A DNA stretch of 64,000 nt from Mesorhizobium sp. B2-7-2 (lineage in GTDB: Bacteria; Pseudomonadota; Alphaproteobacteria; Rhizobiales; Rhizobiaceae), in the NCBI RefSeq assembly GCF_006440775.1, contig NZ_VFTZ01000001.1, positions 434,001 through 498,000 of the forward strand. The letters run 5' to 3'. The position numbers were made by a program, and so were the translations under genes. Positions 48,042-56,252 of the stretch are shown here, one piece after another. Position 1 is the first letter of the stretch. Each line of letters starts with the position of its first letter. The notes under the pieces were generated by a model. It had not been told where the DNA came from, ran no database searches, and saw only the letters and a program-made list of their open reading frames with translations.

Positions 48042-48575
48042 CTACCGCGCATAAGAATGGTTGGGGGCGGTAAATCGCCTGACGGCTTCCGCCACCGCCT
48101 CAGCCTCAGGCCGGCTCAGCTCCCGACCAAAGGAGATCGAACCCGTTGCGCTGGTGAAGCGGACAACTTCTTTCAAGCCGGCCTCGTCGGTCGGATAGGG
48201 ATGGTCCAGGATTTCGACCGAAAGCTGTCCGCTGAAGGCCAGGGAGGCGCGGTTGGGAAGCAGGGTGCCCCTGGTTTCGCGTAGCACGACGGCTCTGGTG
48301 GCGCGTAGCTCTTCCCCGGCGGACGCTAGCCAAAGCAATTCCTTGCCAAGGAAATATGCGAACAGCCCGACAACTGCCAGGAATGAGACTAGGCCGACCA
48401 GGCCCATGGCGATCGTTTCGGGCGACCTGTCAAGGAAGCCCCAATGCGCGGTGACGGCGACGATCCCAAGCGAGAGCAGGACAAAGCCGATCCTTACAGC
48501 CGAACGCCGCGGCGGATTGCCGATGATCAGTTCGCCCCCCGTCTCGACAATGGATATGCGAGACAGGGCCGACAT
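48042..48575 (-). CDS. Small two-helix membrane protein, function unknown
   Basis: I do not recognise this 177-residue protein. It has two membrane helices (about residues 28-45 and 56-84) separated by a short loop (HWGFLDRSPET), and a soluble C-terminal half with beta-strand character (ATRAVVLRETRGTLLPNRASL...SVEILDHPYP). The layout recalls PH-like membrane proteins, but no motif confirms this. It lies directly between gatA and the YdcF-type gene with a one-base gap on each side, so it belongs to the same transcript. Confidence 0.7.
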   Translation of the reverse strand: MSALSRISIVETGGELIIGNPPRRSAVRIGFVLLSLGIVAVTAHWGFLDRSPETIAMGLVGLVSFLAVVGLFAYFLGKELLWLASAGEELRATRAVVLRETRGTLLPNRASLAFSGQLSVEILDHPYPTDEAGLKEVVRFTSATGSISFGRELSRPEAEAVAEAVRRFTAPNHSYAR

Positions 48576-48576
48576 C

Positions 48577-50142
48577 CTACCACCACTTTTCCGGCTGGAA
48601 CCTGCCCGCCGCCTGCTCGATGACGTTGGCCGTCTGGAACAGCGTCTCCTCGTCGAACGGGCGGCCGATCAGCTGCAGGCCGAGCGGCAGGCCCTTGCCG
48701 TCGAGGCCGGCCGGCACCGAAATGCCGGGAAGGCCGGCCATGTTCACCGTCACGGTGAAGATGTCGTTGAGATACATCTTGACCGGATCGGAGGCCATGT
48801 CCTCGTCGGCGATGCCGAAGGCGGCCGACGGCGTCGCGGGCGTCAGGATCACATCGACGCCGGCGGCAAAGACGTTCTCGAAGTCGCGCTTGATCAGCGT
48901 GCGCACCTTCTGCGCCTGCAGATAGTAAGCGTCGTAATAGCCCGCCGACAGCACATACGTGCCGATCATGATGCGCCGCTTGACCTCGCGGCCGAAACCG
49001 GCGGCGCGGGTCTTCTCATACATGTCGACGATATCCTTGCCGGGCACGCGCAGGCCGTAGCGCACGCCGTCATAGCGGGCGAGATTCGACGAAGCCTCGG
49101 CAGGAGCCACGATATAGTAGGCCGGCAAGGCATATTTGGTGTGCGGCAGGGAGATGTCGACGATTTCCGCGCCGGCGTCCTTCAGCCAGGCGATGCCTTT
49201 CTGCCAGAGCGACTCGATGTCTTCCGGCATGCCGTCGACACGATACTCCTTCGGAATACCGACCTTCATGCCCTTGATCGGCTTGCCGATCGCCGCCTCA
49301 TAGTCCGGCACCGGACGGTCGACCGAGGTCGTGTCCTTCGGATCGACGGAGGCCATCGACTTCAGCAGGATGGCGGCGTCGCGCACATCGCGCGCGATGG
49401 GGCCGGCCTGATCGAGGGAGGAAGCGAAGGCGACGATGCCCCAGCGCGAGCAGCGCCCGTAAGTCGGTTTGATGCCGACCGTGCCGGTCAAGGCGGCTGG
49501 CTGGCGGATCGAGCCGCCGGTATCGGTGGCGGTGGCACCTGCGCAAAGGAAGGCGGCCACCGACGAAGCCGACCCGCCCGACGAGCCGCCCGGCACCAGC
49601 TGGGCGTTGTCCAAGGTCCGCGCCGTCTTCGTGCCGCCGGCGGGCACAAAGCCGCCATCGCCCTGATGCGTCGTCGGCATGACGACCGTATCGACACGCG
49701 AGCGTCGCCACGGATTGATCACCGGGCCGTAATAGGAGGTCTCGTTGGACGAGCCCATGGCGAACTCGTCCATGTTGAGCTTGCCGAGCATGACGGCGCC
49801 GTCGGCCCACAGATTGCTCGTAACGGTCGACTCGTAGTGCGGCTTGAAGCCGTCCAGCACGTGGCTACAGGCCTGGGTGTGGATGCCTTCGGTGGCGAAC
49901 AGGTCCTTGATGCCGAGCGGAATGCCTTCCAGCGCGCCGCCCTCGCCCGTGGCGAGCCTGGCATCGGAAGCCTTGGCCATGTCGCGCGCCTTGTCGGCGG
50001 TCACAGTCACATAGGCATTGAGCACCGGATTGGCGCGATCGATCGCCGCGAGATAGGCCTCGGTGATCTCGGCCGCGGTGATCTCCTTGCCGCGCAGCTT
50101 GGCGCGGGCCTCGGAAATGGTGAGATGGGTGAGATCGCTCAT
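48577..50142 (-). CDS. gatA: Glutamyl-tRNA(Gln)/aspartyl-tRNA(Asn) amidotransferase subunit A
   Basis: GatA supplies ammonia from glutamine to the GatB-bound misacylated tRNA. The 521-residue product has the amidase triad: Lys79 in [10 protein letters not shown], the cis-Ser in PGGSSGGSA (about 187-188) and nucleophile Ser211 in [11 protein letters not shown]. Most homologues have about 490 residues. The excess is a roughly 30-residue insertion at about 148-178, between INPWRR and [12 protein letters not shown] 50142 overlaps the GNAT stop by one base (TGATG). Confidence 0.95.
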   Translation of the reverse strand: MSDLTHLTISEARAKLRGKEITAAEITEAYLAAIDRANPVLNAYVTVTADKARDMAKASDARLATGEGGALEGIPLGIKDLFATEGIHTQACSHVLDGFKPHYESTVTSNLWADGAVMLGKLNMDEFAMGSSNETSYYGPVINPWRRSRVDTVVMPTTHQGDGGFVPAGGTKTARTLDNAQLVPGGSSGGSASSVAAFLCAGATATDTGGSIRQPAALTGTVGIKPTYGRCSRWGIVAFASSLDQAGPIARDVRDAAILLKSMASVDPKDTTSVDRPVPDYEAAIGKPIKGMKVGIPKEYRVDGMPEDIESLWQKGIAWLKDAGAEIVDISLPHTKYALPAYYIVAPAEASSNLARYDGVRYGLRVPGKDIVDMYEKTRAAGFGREVKRRIMIGTYVLSAGYYDAYYLQAQKVRTLIKRDFENVFAAGVDVILTPATPSAAFGIADEDMASDPVKMYLNDIFTVTVNMAGLPGISVPAGLDGKGLPLGLQLIGRPFDEETLFQTANVIEQAAGRFQPEKWW

Positions 50143-50588
50143 CAGGCAAGGCTCTTTTCGTAAGACGCCGACCATTCGGAATCGGGATAATCCAGCACCG
50201 GTCTGCAACGCGAGAATCCGGCGCGCTCATAGACGGTCCAGGCGGCGGGGTGCCGATCGCCGGTTTCGAGGACCAGGCGCTTCAGCCCTTCCTGCCGGGC
50301 AAGCGCCTCGACACGTGCGACGATTTCGGCGCCGATCTTGCGGCCGCGATGCGAAGGCCGCGTGTACATACGCTTGACCTCGCCGACCGCATCGTCATGG
50401 CGCTTGAGCGCGCCGCAGCCGACGGCAAGGCCGTTGTCGCGGGCGATGAACACCGTCGTGTCCTCGTCGACGGTGAGATGGTAGCAGTGCTCGGGCGGCG
50501 TCAGTTCGAGCAGCGCGGCGTTGAGTTCGGCGACCAGCGCGCGCACGTCGTCCTGCAAAGGTGTCTCGACGGCGATCTCGACAGCCAC
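50142..50588 (-). CDS. GNAT-family N-acetyltransferase lying between gatC and gatA
   Basis: The 148-residue product has the GNAT core: [16 protein letters not shown], the acetyl-CoA-binding [17 protein letters not shown] and the end [21 protein letters not shown]. The substrate is unknown. It starts three bases after the gatC stop and its stop overlaps the gatA start, so it is translated with the amidotransferase subunits. gatB is not in the window. Confidence 0.9.
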   Translation of the reverse strand: MAVEIAVETPLQDDVRALVAELNAALLELTPPEHCYHLTVDEDTTVFIARDNGLAVGCGALKRHDDAVGEVKRMYTRPSHRGRKIGAEIVARVEALARQEGLKRLVLETGDRHPAAWTVYERAGFSRCRPVLDYPDSEWSASYEKSLA

Positions 50589-50591
50589 GCT

Positions 50592-50879
50592 CTACTCCAC
50601 CACCTTCGGAACGAGGAAGAAATTCTCTTCCGTCGCCGGCGCGTTGGCGACGATGTCGGCGGCCTTGTTGCCGTCGGTGACGGCATCCTGGCGCTTCTTC
50701 ATCTCCATCGGCGTGACCGAGGTCATCGGCTCGACGCCCGAAACATCGACCTCGTTCAATTGCTCGACGAAGCCGAGGATGGCGTTCAATTCGCCGGTCA
50801 TGCGCTCGGCGTCCTCCTCGCTCACCGCTATGCGGGCAAGGTGCGCGACGCGCTTCACGGTCTGAAGATCAACGGACAT
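50592..50879 (-). CDS. gatC: Glutamyl-tRNA(Gln) amidotransferase subunit C
   Basis: GatC is a small subunit that wraps GatA and GatB. The 95-residue product has the family start [20 protein letters not shown], the [21 protein letters not shown] core, MTSVTPM, and the end [14 protein letters not shown]. It is the first gene of gatC-GNAT-gatA. A promoter candidate lies 31 bases upstream. Confidence 0.95.
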   Translation of the reverse strand: MSVDLQTVKRVAHLARIAVSEEDAERMTGELNAILGFVEQLNEVDVSGVEPMTSVTPMEMKKRQDAVTDGNKAADIVANAPATEENFFLVPKVVE

Positions 50880-50909
50880 GTTCTATCGCCTCGGGAAAAC
50901 CAGTTCGGG

Positions 50910-50938
50910 CTATAGCGGCGCGGCGCTCAGCGTGCAAC
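50910..50938 (-). promoter_or_regulatory. Candidate sigma-70 promoter of gatC-GNAT-gatA
   Basis: On the minus strand GTTGCA (50933-50938) is followed after 17 bases by CTATAG (50910-50915). Spacing is ideal and the -10 differs from CTATAT in one base. The transcript would have a leader of about 25 bases before gatC. Confidence 0.5.
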
Positions 50939-51095
50939 ACGGATCATGCCGGTTCCATCGCCACGCGGTCGCTCCCCGGGGCGCTTACGCGGCAATGCCA
51001 CGCCCTCGCAGTGATAATGGCTGCCACGGTTTGCCGGCCTGTCTGCAGCGTATCTTTCCTGGCTTGGGAGCAGAGCTCTTCCGACGCAAAGAAAC

Positions 51096-51803
51096 CTAGA
51101 TCGTGATCGCCTTGCCGATGTCCGGCAGCGCCACGTTTACGCCCGAGCCTTCCATGCCGGCGACGAACTTGTCGGCGGTCTGGTCGATCATCGAGAAGGT
51201 GCCGAAATGGCAGGGAACGACCGTATCGAAGCCGAAGAAGCGGCGGCAGGCAAGGGCCGCCACGGCGCCGCCCATGGTGAAGCGGTCGCCGATCGGCACG
51301 ATGCCGATCTTCGGTTCGTGCAACTCGTTGATCAGCCCCATGTCGGAGAAGATGTCGGTGTCGCCCATGTGGTAAAGCGTCTTGTCCTCGGGAAAGTGCA
51401 GGACAAGCCCGCCCGGATTGCCGAGATAGGTGTTCGTGCCGCCTTCGCCGCCGAAGGAGGACGAGTGCAGCGCCTGGACGAAGGTCGTGGTGAACGGCCC
51501 GCAATCGACGGTGCCGCCGATATTGCCCGGATTGATCTTGTCGCCGCTGACGCCCTGGCCGACGAGGTACATGCAGATCTCGAAATTGGCGACCAGCATG
51601 GCGCCGCTTTTCTTCAGCACTTCGACCGCGCCGCTGACATGGTCGTTATGGCCGTGGGTCAGGAGCACGTGGGTCACGCCTTCCGCCGGTCCTTCCCAGT
51701 CGCCCGTCCAGGACGGATTGCCGACCAGATAGGGGTCGATGAGAATGGTGGCGTCCTTGGTCTCGACGCGGAATGCCGAATGCCCGTACCATGTCAGTTT
51801 CAT
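51096..51803 (-). CDS. UPF0173-type metal-dependent hydrolase
   Basis: The 235-residue product is a metallo-beta-lactamase-fold protein: MKLTWYGHSAFRVE at the start, the metal motif HGHNDH (in LLTHGHNDHV), GDTDIFSDM and a late PCHFGTF. It matches the UPF0173 family found across bacteria; the substrate is not known. ATG 51803 was chosen as the conserved start. It is divergent from ruvX with about 90 bases between the starts. Confidence 0.93.
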   Translation of the reverse strand: MKLTWYGHSAFRVETKDATILIDPYLVGNPSWTGDWEGPAEGVTHVLLTHGHNDHVSGAVEVLKKSGAMLVANFEICMYLVGQGVSGDKINPGNIGGTVDCGPFTTTFVQALHSSSFGGEGGTNTYLGNPGGLVLHFPEDKTLYHMGDTDIFSDMGLINELHEPKIGIVPIGDRFTMGGAVAALACRRFFGFDTVVPCHFGTFSMIDQTADKFVAGMEGSGVNVALPDIGKAITI

Positions 51804-51892
51804 GAACGCTTTCCTCGATTTCTCCGTTGCCGGAAGATAGAACGCTAGTCGCAAATTGAAAGTGGCGCCCTCCTCCTACACGTCAAAAGGAT

Positions 51893-52402
51893 GTGACGCC
51901 TGGATATCAGGAAAAGCCGTTGGGCATTATTTCAATCGAGGAACTGCCGGCGCGGCTTGCCGGCGGCAAGACGCTCGCCGGGCTCGATCTCGGCGACAAG
52001 ACGATCGGCGTGGCGGTTTCCGATCGCGGGCTGTCCTTCGCCCATCCGCGCCCGGTCATCCTGCGCAGGAAATTTTCGCTGGATGCCGCCCAATTGCTCG
52101 CTCAGCTCGACAAGGACAATGTCGGCGCCTTCGTGCTCGGCCTTCCGGTCAACATGGACGGCTCGGAAGGACCCCGAGCGCAAAAATCCCGCGCCTTTGT
52201 CCGCAACATGGCGCCGCTTTCCGACCTGCCCTTCGTGCTGTGGGACGAGCGGCTGTCGACGGTTGCGGCCGAGCGGACACTGATCGAGATGGATTTCTCG
52301 CGCAAGAAGCGCGCCGGCAAGATCGATTCGGCGGCCGCCGCCTTTATTCTGCAGGGAGCCTTGGACCGGCTTCAGTCGCTGGGCCGAGCCGATCGGGGCT
52401 GA
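51893..52402 (+). CDS. ruvX: Holliday junction resolvase-like nuclease RuvX/YqgF
   Basis: YqgF proteins have an RNase H-like fold; in E. coli the protein takes part in 16S rRNA 5'-end processing. The 169-residue product has [17 protein letters not shown] with the first catalytic Asp, [14 protein letters not shown], the Glu in [11 protein letters not shown] and [11 protein letters not shown] with the last Asp. The start is unsure: GTG 51893 gives 169 residues and TTG 51920 is an alternative. Its last 59 bases overlap the convergent small membrane protein gene. Confidence 0.92.
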   Translation: MTPGYQEKPLGIISIEELPARLAGGKTLAGLDLGDKTIGVAVSDRGLSFAHPRPVILRRKFSLDAAQLLAQLDKDNVGAFVLGLPVNMDGSEGPRAQKSRAFVRNMAPLSDLPFVLWDERLSTVAAERTLIEMDFSRKKRAGKIDSAAAAFILQGALDRLQSLGRADRG

Positions 52403-52685
52403 TATCGCCGTGCCGGCGCTGTCTGATCCATTCGGCGATGTTGCGCCGGCGCCGGAAGGTCCAAAGCCCCATGAGCAGGAAAAAATCGAAAACGCAGGTC
52501 CGCGCTACCATGCCCGGAATGATCGCCGGATCGACGCCGAGCATCTGGCCGTAGAGCTGGAAAGCGAAATCGTGCACCTGTCGGCTCAGCATCGCATAGC
52601 CGAAATTCATGTCGTTGGCCGACAGGAAGAACCATCCCCAAAAGATGGCCATCGGAGCAGCCCAGAGCGTGAATATCGTGCGCAT
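52344..52685 (-). CDS. Small membrane protein, probably DUF6105
   Basis: The 113-residue product has an N-terminal membrane helix (about 4-22, [19 protein letters not shown]) and a second (about 58-78, [19 protein letters not shown]), followed by a basic [17 protein letters not shown] segment. The central [26 protein letters not shown] part resembles the DUF6105 family of rhizobia as I recall it. Function is unknown. It overlaps the stop of the upstream membrane protein gene by one base and the 3' end of ruvX by 59 bases. Confidence 0.65.
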   Translation of the reverse strand: MRTIFTLWAAPMAIFWGWFFLSANDMNFGYAMLSRQVHDFAFQLYGQMLGVDPAIIPGMVARTCVFDFFLLMGLWTFRRRRNIAEWIRQRRHGDISPDRLGPATEAGPRLPAE

Positions 52686-53275
52686 CAGCGCCTGCCTCCA
52701 GGCTTGTTTTCCGGGCGGCCGGATATGCGGGAAAGGAGCGAGCTGTGCGCGGCGCCCATCGCCATGCGCGAGGCGGCGCGAACATCGCCCTCAGGCAGAT
52801 TCATTGCGGCGAAGGTGGAGCGGCGTTCAGCCAGCACGGCGATGTAGGAGGCAAGCAGCGCCGTCATTTGGATGGCGACGATCATGAACAGGCCGTCTAC
52901 GCCTTGCGCCACGCCGCCGATGAGGATGAGCGAAAGCAGGAAAGATGCCGAGATGAAGGCGATCCGAGCCACGCTCTCGCCCGCGTCCGGCCTTGCCGCC
53001 GCGTTCAGCAGCGTTTCGACGAAGGCCCAGCAGAACAACACCGCGACGATCAACAACGCGATCGAAAGCGGCGCGACCACGGCCGCATTTTCAAACTGCG
53101 GAAACCGGTTGCCCCGGACGGAGAGGCCAAGCACGCCAAGAGCCGTCGCTATGCCGCGGCTGCCGTCCATGCAGACATAGGCAAGCAGGGCGAAAACCAC
53201 CGCCCAATGCAAGGCCAGAACTGAGCTCAACACGTGCCGCATACGTTTCCCGCTGGCGGAGTTCGGGGAGGTCAT
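52685..53275 (-). CDS. Four-helix membrane protein, function unknown
   Basis: I do not recognise this 196-residue protein. It has four hydrophobic segments (about residues 15-35, 65-88, 100-122 and 130-148 of the MTSPNSASGKRMRH start) and a short polar C-terminus with MAMGAAHSSLLSRISGRPENK. ATG 53275 was chosen. The gene ends on the first base of the small membrane protein gene that follows, so both are read from one mRNA. Confidence 0.65.
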   Translation of the reverse strand: MTSPNSASGKRMRHVLSSVLALHWAVVFALLAYVCMDGSRGIATALGVLGLSVRGNRFPQFENAAVVAPLSIALLIVAVLFCWAFVETLLNAAARPDAGESVARIAFISASFLLSLILIGGVAQGVDGLFMIVAIQMTALLASYIAVLAERRSTFAAMNLPEGDVRAASRMAMGAAHSSLLSRISGRPENKPGGRR

Positions 53276-53388
53276 GGTTAACCCTTCCCTACTCCAGCAA
53301 AGTGGAGAGTGGGCTTTGCAACGGTTCGCCGCAACGGAAACCATTTGTTAAGGTTAACAGCTATCCACAGATCGGCAATCTGCCTCGG

Positions 53389-53457
53389 AGCATGATGCCG
53401 AAAAGTGTAAAGCGGCTTCCGATGACATCCTGCTCTATCTCCTTGATAGAGCAGGAT
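53389..53457. repeat. Intergenic repeat plus hairpin after the acyl-CoA dehydrogenase stop
   Basis: Bases ATCCTGCTCTATC (53427-53439) and GATAGAGCAGGAT (53445-53457) form a perfect 13-base stem with a five-base loop. The stem touches the TGA of the dehydrogenase. The flank from about 53389 (GCATGATGCCGAAAAGTG) resembles the GCATGAT-CCGAAAAGTG repeats common in Hyphomicrobiales intergenic DNA. The hairpin probably ends or stabilises the dehydrogenase mRNA. Confidence 0.7.
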
Positions 53458-55085
53458 CAGGTCACCGGCGGATAGAGCGTGTCGATGACCATGCGCGCGT
53501 CGTGGCGCGAATCGAGCATGCCGTACGTGGTGCGCCACTGGCCGCCGAGCCGCGTTTCGACGAAAGCGTCGGCGATCCGCCCTGCCCCCAGCCGGCGAAG
53601 CTCCGCCGCCGCGGCCGAAAGCGCCAGCTGTTCGGTGAGCAGGCGCGCCGAACCCTGGTCGGTCGCGGCGACCTGCATGGCGGCCTTCAGCACGCCGATG
53701 GTGCCGCGCCCGCCGGTGCCGAGATCGCGGTCGATGCCGGTCAGCACCTCCTCGAACAGGCCGGGCGCGCGGCCGAGCACGCGCAGCACGTCGAGCGCCA
53801 TGACATTGCCAGAGCCCTCCCAGATCGCGTTGACCGGCGCCTCCCGGTAGTAGCGGGCAAGCGGCGCTTCCTCGACATAGCCGTTGCCGCCAAGGCATTC
53901 CATCGCCTCGTAAAGCAGCTGCGGCGCGATCTTGCAGACCCAGTATTTGACGACAGGCGTCATGGCGCGGGCAAAGGCCGCCTCGCCGCGATCGCTTGCC
54001 GCCTCGTCGAAAGAGCGCGCCAGCCGGAACGACAGCGCCGTGGCCGCGGCGACGTCGAGCGCCATGTCGGCTAGAACCCGCTGCATCAGCGGCTGGTCGA
54101 TCAGGTTGGAGCCGAACACCTGGCGATGGCGCGTGTGATGGACAGCCTCTGCGAGGCCCGCCCGCATCAGCGCCGACGAAGCGACCGCGCAGTCGAGCCT
54201 GGTCAGCGTCACCATGTCCATGATCGTCTTGACGCCTGCGCCCGGGTCGCCGACCATCTCGCCGATCGCGTTGACGAACTCCACCTCCGACGAGGCGTTC
54301 GAGCGGTTGCCGAGCTTGTCCTTCAGCCGCTGGAAGCGGAACCCGTTGCCGGAACCGTCGCCCAGGATGCGCGGCACGAGGAAGCAGGACAGCCCCTCCG
54401 GAACCTGCCCGAGCACCAGGAAGGCATCCGACATCGGCGCCGACATGAACCATTTGTGACCGGTCAACCGATAAAAACCACTACCGGTACGCTCCGCCTT
54501 GGTGGTGTTGGCGCGCACATCGGTGCCGCCCTGCTTCTCGGTCATGCCCATGCCGAGCGTCAGCCCGGTCTTCTGCACCGGCGGCTTCTGCGCCTGGTCG
54601 TATTTGCGCGTCGTCACGCGCGGCGCCCATTCGCGGAAAAGTTTCGGGCTCGCCATCAAGGCCGCCAGCGAGGCGCTGGTCATGGTGATGGGGCAAAGAT
54701 GCCCCGTCTCGAGCTCGGCGGTCAGGTAGAAGCGTGCCGCCCTCACCTGATGGCGGCGGCCGATCTCGGCATCGCCGTTTTCCCATACCGAAGAATGCAG
54801 GCCGCCGGCGATCGAGCGGCGCATCAAGGCGTGATAGGCCGGATGATATTCGACAAGATCGAGTCGCCGGCCCTGGCGGTCATGGGTGCGCAATTTCGGC
54901 GTGTCGGTGTTGGCGAGGCGGGCAAGCTCCTGCGCTTCCTGCGTCATCACGAACCGGCCAAGCCCGTCGAGATCCTTGCGCACGGGGTCGGAAAAACGCT
55001 CGGCTAGCTGGATGAGCAACGGATCGCCCCGCCATGCATTGCCGCCGGCCAACGGCGGCGGCTGGTTGATCACCTCGTCGGTCAC
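53457..55085 (-). CDS. AidB-type acyl-CoA dehydrogenase
   Basis: The 542-residue product is an acyl-CoA dehydrogenase of the AidB branch: the long N-terminal domain, GLTLGMGMTEKQGGTDVR (FAD region), FLVPRILGDGSGNGF, RLDCAVASSALMRAGLAEAVHH and YEAMECLGGNGYVEE. E. coli AidB (541 residues) binds DNA and flavin and is induced by alkylation, with weak isovaleryl-CoA dehydrogenase activity. Function here is not established. GTG 55085 has AAGGA six bases upstream; a TTG at 55091 is possible but has no spacing. The ribosome site is part of a tandem 16-base duplication. Confidence 0.9.
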   Translation of the reverse strand: MTDEVINQPPPLAGGNAWRGDPLLIQLAERFSDPVRKDLDGLGRFVMTQEAQELARLANTDTPKLRTHDRQGRRLDLVEYHPAYHALMRRSIAGGLHSSVWENGDAEIGRRHQVRAARFYLTAELETGHLCPITMTSASLAALMASPKLFREWAPRVTTRKYDQAQKPPVQKTGLTLGMGMTEKQGGTDVRANTTKAERTGSGFYRLTGHKWFMSAPMSDAFLVLGQVPEGLSCFLVPRILGDGSGNGFRFQRLKDKLGNRSNASSEVEFVNAIGEMVGDPGAGVKTIMDMVTLTRLDCAVASSALMRAGLAEAVHHTRHRQVFGSNLIDQPLMQRVLADMALDVAAATALSFRLARSFDEAASDRGEAAFARAMTPVVKYWVCKIAPQLLYEAMECLGGNGYVEEAPLARYYREAPVNAIWEGSGNVMALDVLRVLGRAPGLFEEVLTGIDRDLGTGGRGTIGVLKAAMQVAATDQGSARLLTEQLALSAAAAELRRLGAGRIADAFVETRLGGQWRTTYGMLDSRHDARMVIDTLYPPVT

Positions 55086-55086
55086 G

Positions 55087-55118
55087 CCCAATCCTTCAGT
55101 TGCCCAATCCTTCAGTTG
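55087..55118. repeat. Perfect tandem duplication of 16 bases at the acyl-CoA dehydrogenase start
   Basis: CCCAATCCTTCAGTTG occurs twice with no gap (55087-55102 and 55103-55118). On the minus strand each copy contains GAAGGATTG, so the ribosome-binding site of the dehydrogenase is present twice. Confidence 0.9.
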
Positions 55119-55286
55119 GCCGAGAGGTTCTTACCATTTCCAAGCCCGCGGTCGCGAATCCGAAGCCACTGGGGCCTTATAGCCCAAGCCACGGAAGGCG
55201 CGCGACGAAAATACCGGGGAGAACGCCCGCAATCCAAAGCTGGCGCTTGCGGCAGGCCGGACCGCACCCTATAGCAGCGCCTTGAG

Positions 55287-56252
55287 ATGACCGACGCTTC
55301 GTCCCTGCCGCTCTTCCCTCACCGCCATCTTCTGGGCATCCGCGATCTTTCCCCCGCCGATATCGAGCTGTTGCTCGATCGGGCCGACCAGGCCGTGGCA
55401 ATCTCGCGGCAATCGGAAAAGAAGACCACGACGCTGCGCGGCCGCACCCAGATCAACCTGTTCTACGAGGCATCGACCCGCACGCAATCGTCCTTCGAGC
55501 TCGCCGGCAAGCGTCTCGGCGCCGACGTCATGAACATGTCGGTGGCGAGCTCCTCGGTGAAGAAGGGCGAGACGCTGATCGATACGGCGATGACCCTCAA
55601 CGCCATGCGGCCCGACATCCTGATCATCCGCCACCAATCGGCGGGCGCGGCTGCGCTGCTGGCCCAGAAGGTCGGCTGCTCGGTGGTCAATGCCGGCGAC
55701 GGCGCGCATGAGCACCCGACGCAGGCGCTGCTCGATGCGCTGACCATCCGCCGCGCCAAGGGGCCGCTGTCGAAGCTGATCGTGGCGATCTGCGGCGACA
55801 TCCTGCATTCGCGCGTCGCCCGCTCCAACATCATACTTCTGAACGCGCTCGGCGCGCAGGTGCGCGTCGTCGCGCCCTCGACATTGCTGCCCTCCGGCAT
55901 CGACAGGATGGGCGTCATCGTGTCGCGCTCGATGGCCGACGGCCTGAAGGATGCCGACGTGGTGATGATGCTTCGCCTGCAGCGCGAGCGCATGGAAGGC
56001 GCTTTCGTGCCCTCGATCCGCGAATATTTCCGCTATTTCGGCCTTGATGCCGAGAAGCTGAAAGCCGCCAAGGACGATGCGCTGGTCATGCATCCCGGCC
56101 CGATGAACCGCGGCGTCGAGATCGCCTCCGAGATCGCAGACGGACCGCAAAGCGTTATCCAGGAACAGGTCGAGATGGGGGTCGCCGTGCGCATGGCGGT
56201 CATGGAAGCGCTGCTTGATCCGCGCCGCAACCATGAAGGGCGCGGCGCATGA
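55287..56252 (+). CDS. pyrB: Aspartate carbamoyltransferase catalytic subunit
   Basis: PyrB makes carbamoyl-aspartate in pyrimidine synthesis. The 321-residue product has the carbamoyl-phosphate motif [13 protein letters not shown], the [12 protein letters not shown] segment, and [13 protein letters not shown] near the end. The stop overlaps the next start (ATGA at 56249-56252). No regulatory PyrI is present. The coupled pseudo-dihydroorotase suggests the dodecameric class A type enzyme known from Pseudomonas. Confidence 0.96.
   Translation: MTDASSLPLFPHRHLLGIRDLSPADIELLLDRADQAVAISRQSEKKTTTLRGRTQINLFYEASTRTQSSFELAGKRLGADVMNMSVASSSVKKGETLIDTAMTLNAMRPDILIIRHQSAGAAALLAQKVGCSVVNAGDGAHEHPTQALLDALTIRRAKGPLSKLIVAICGDILHSRVARSNIILLNALGAQVRVVAPSTLLPSGIDRMGVIVSRSMADGLKDADVVMMLRLQRERMEGAFVPSIREYFRYFGLDAEKLKAAKDDALVMHPGPMNRGVEIASEIADGPQSVIQEQVEMGVAVRMAVMEALLDPRRNHEGRGA

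Noticed and set aside
48253..50163. A 636-codon plus-strand frame opposite gatA
   Set aside because: It is antisense to gatA, whose amidase triad is intact. The frame has the Arg/His/Asp-rich composition of a shadow.
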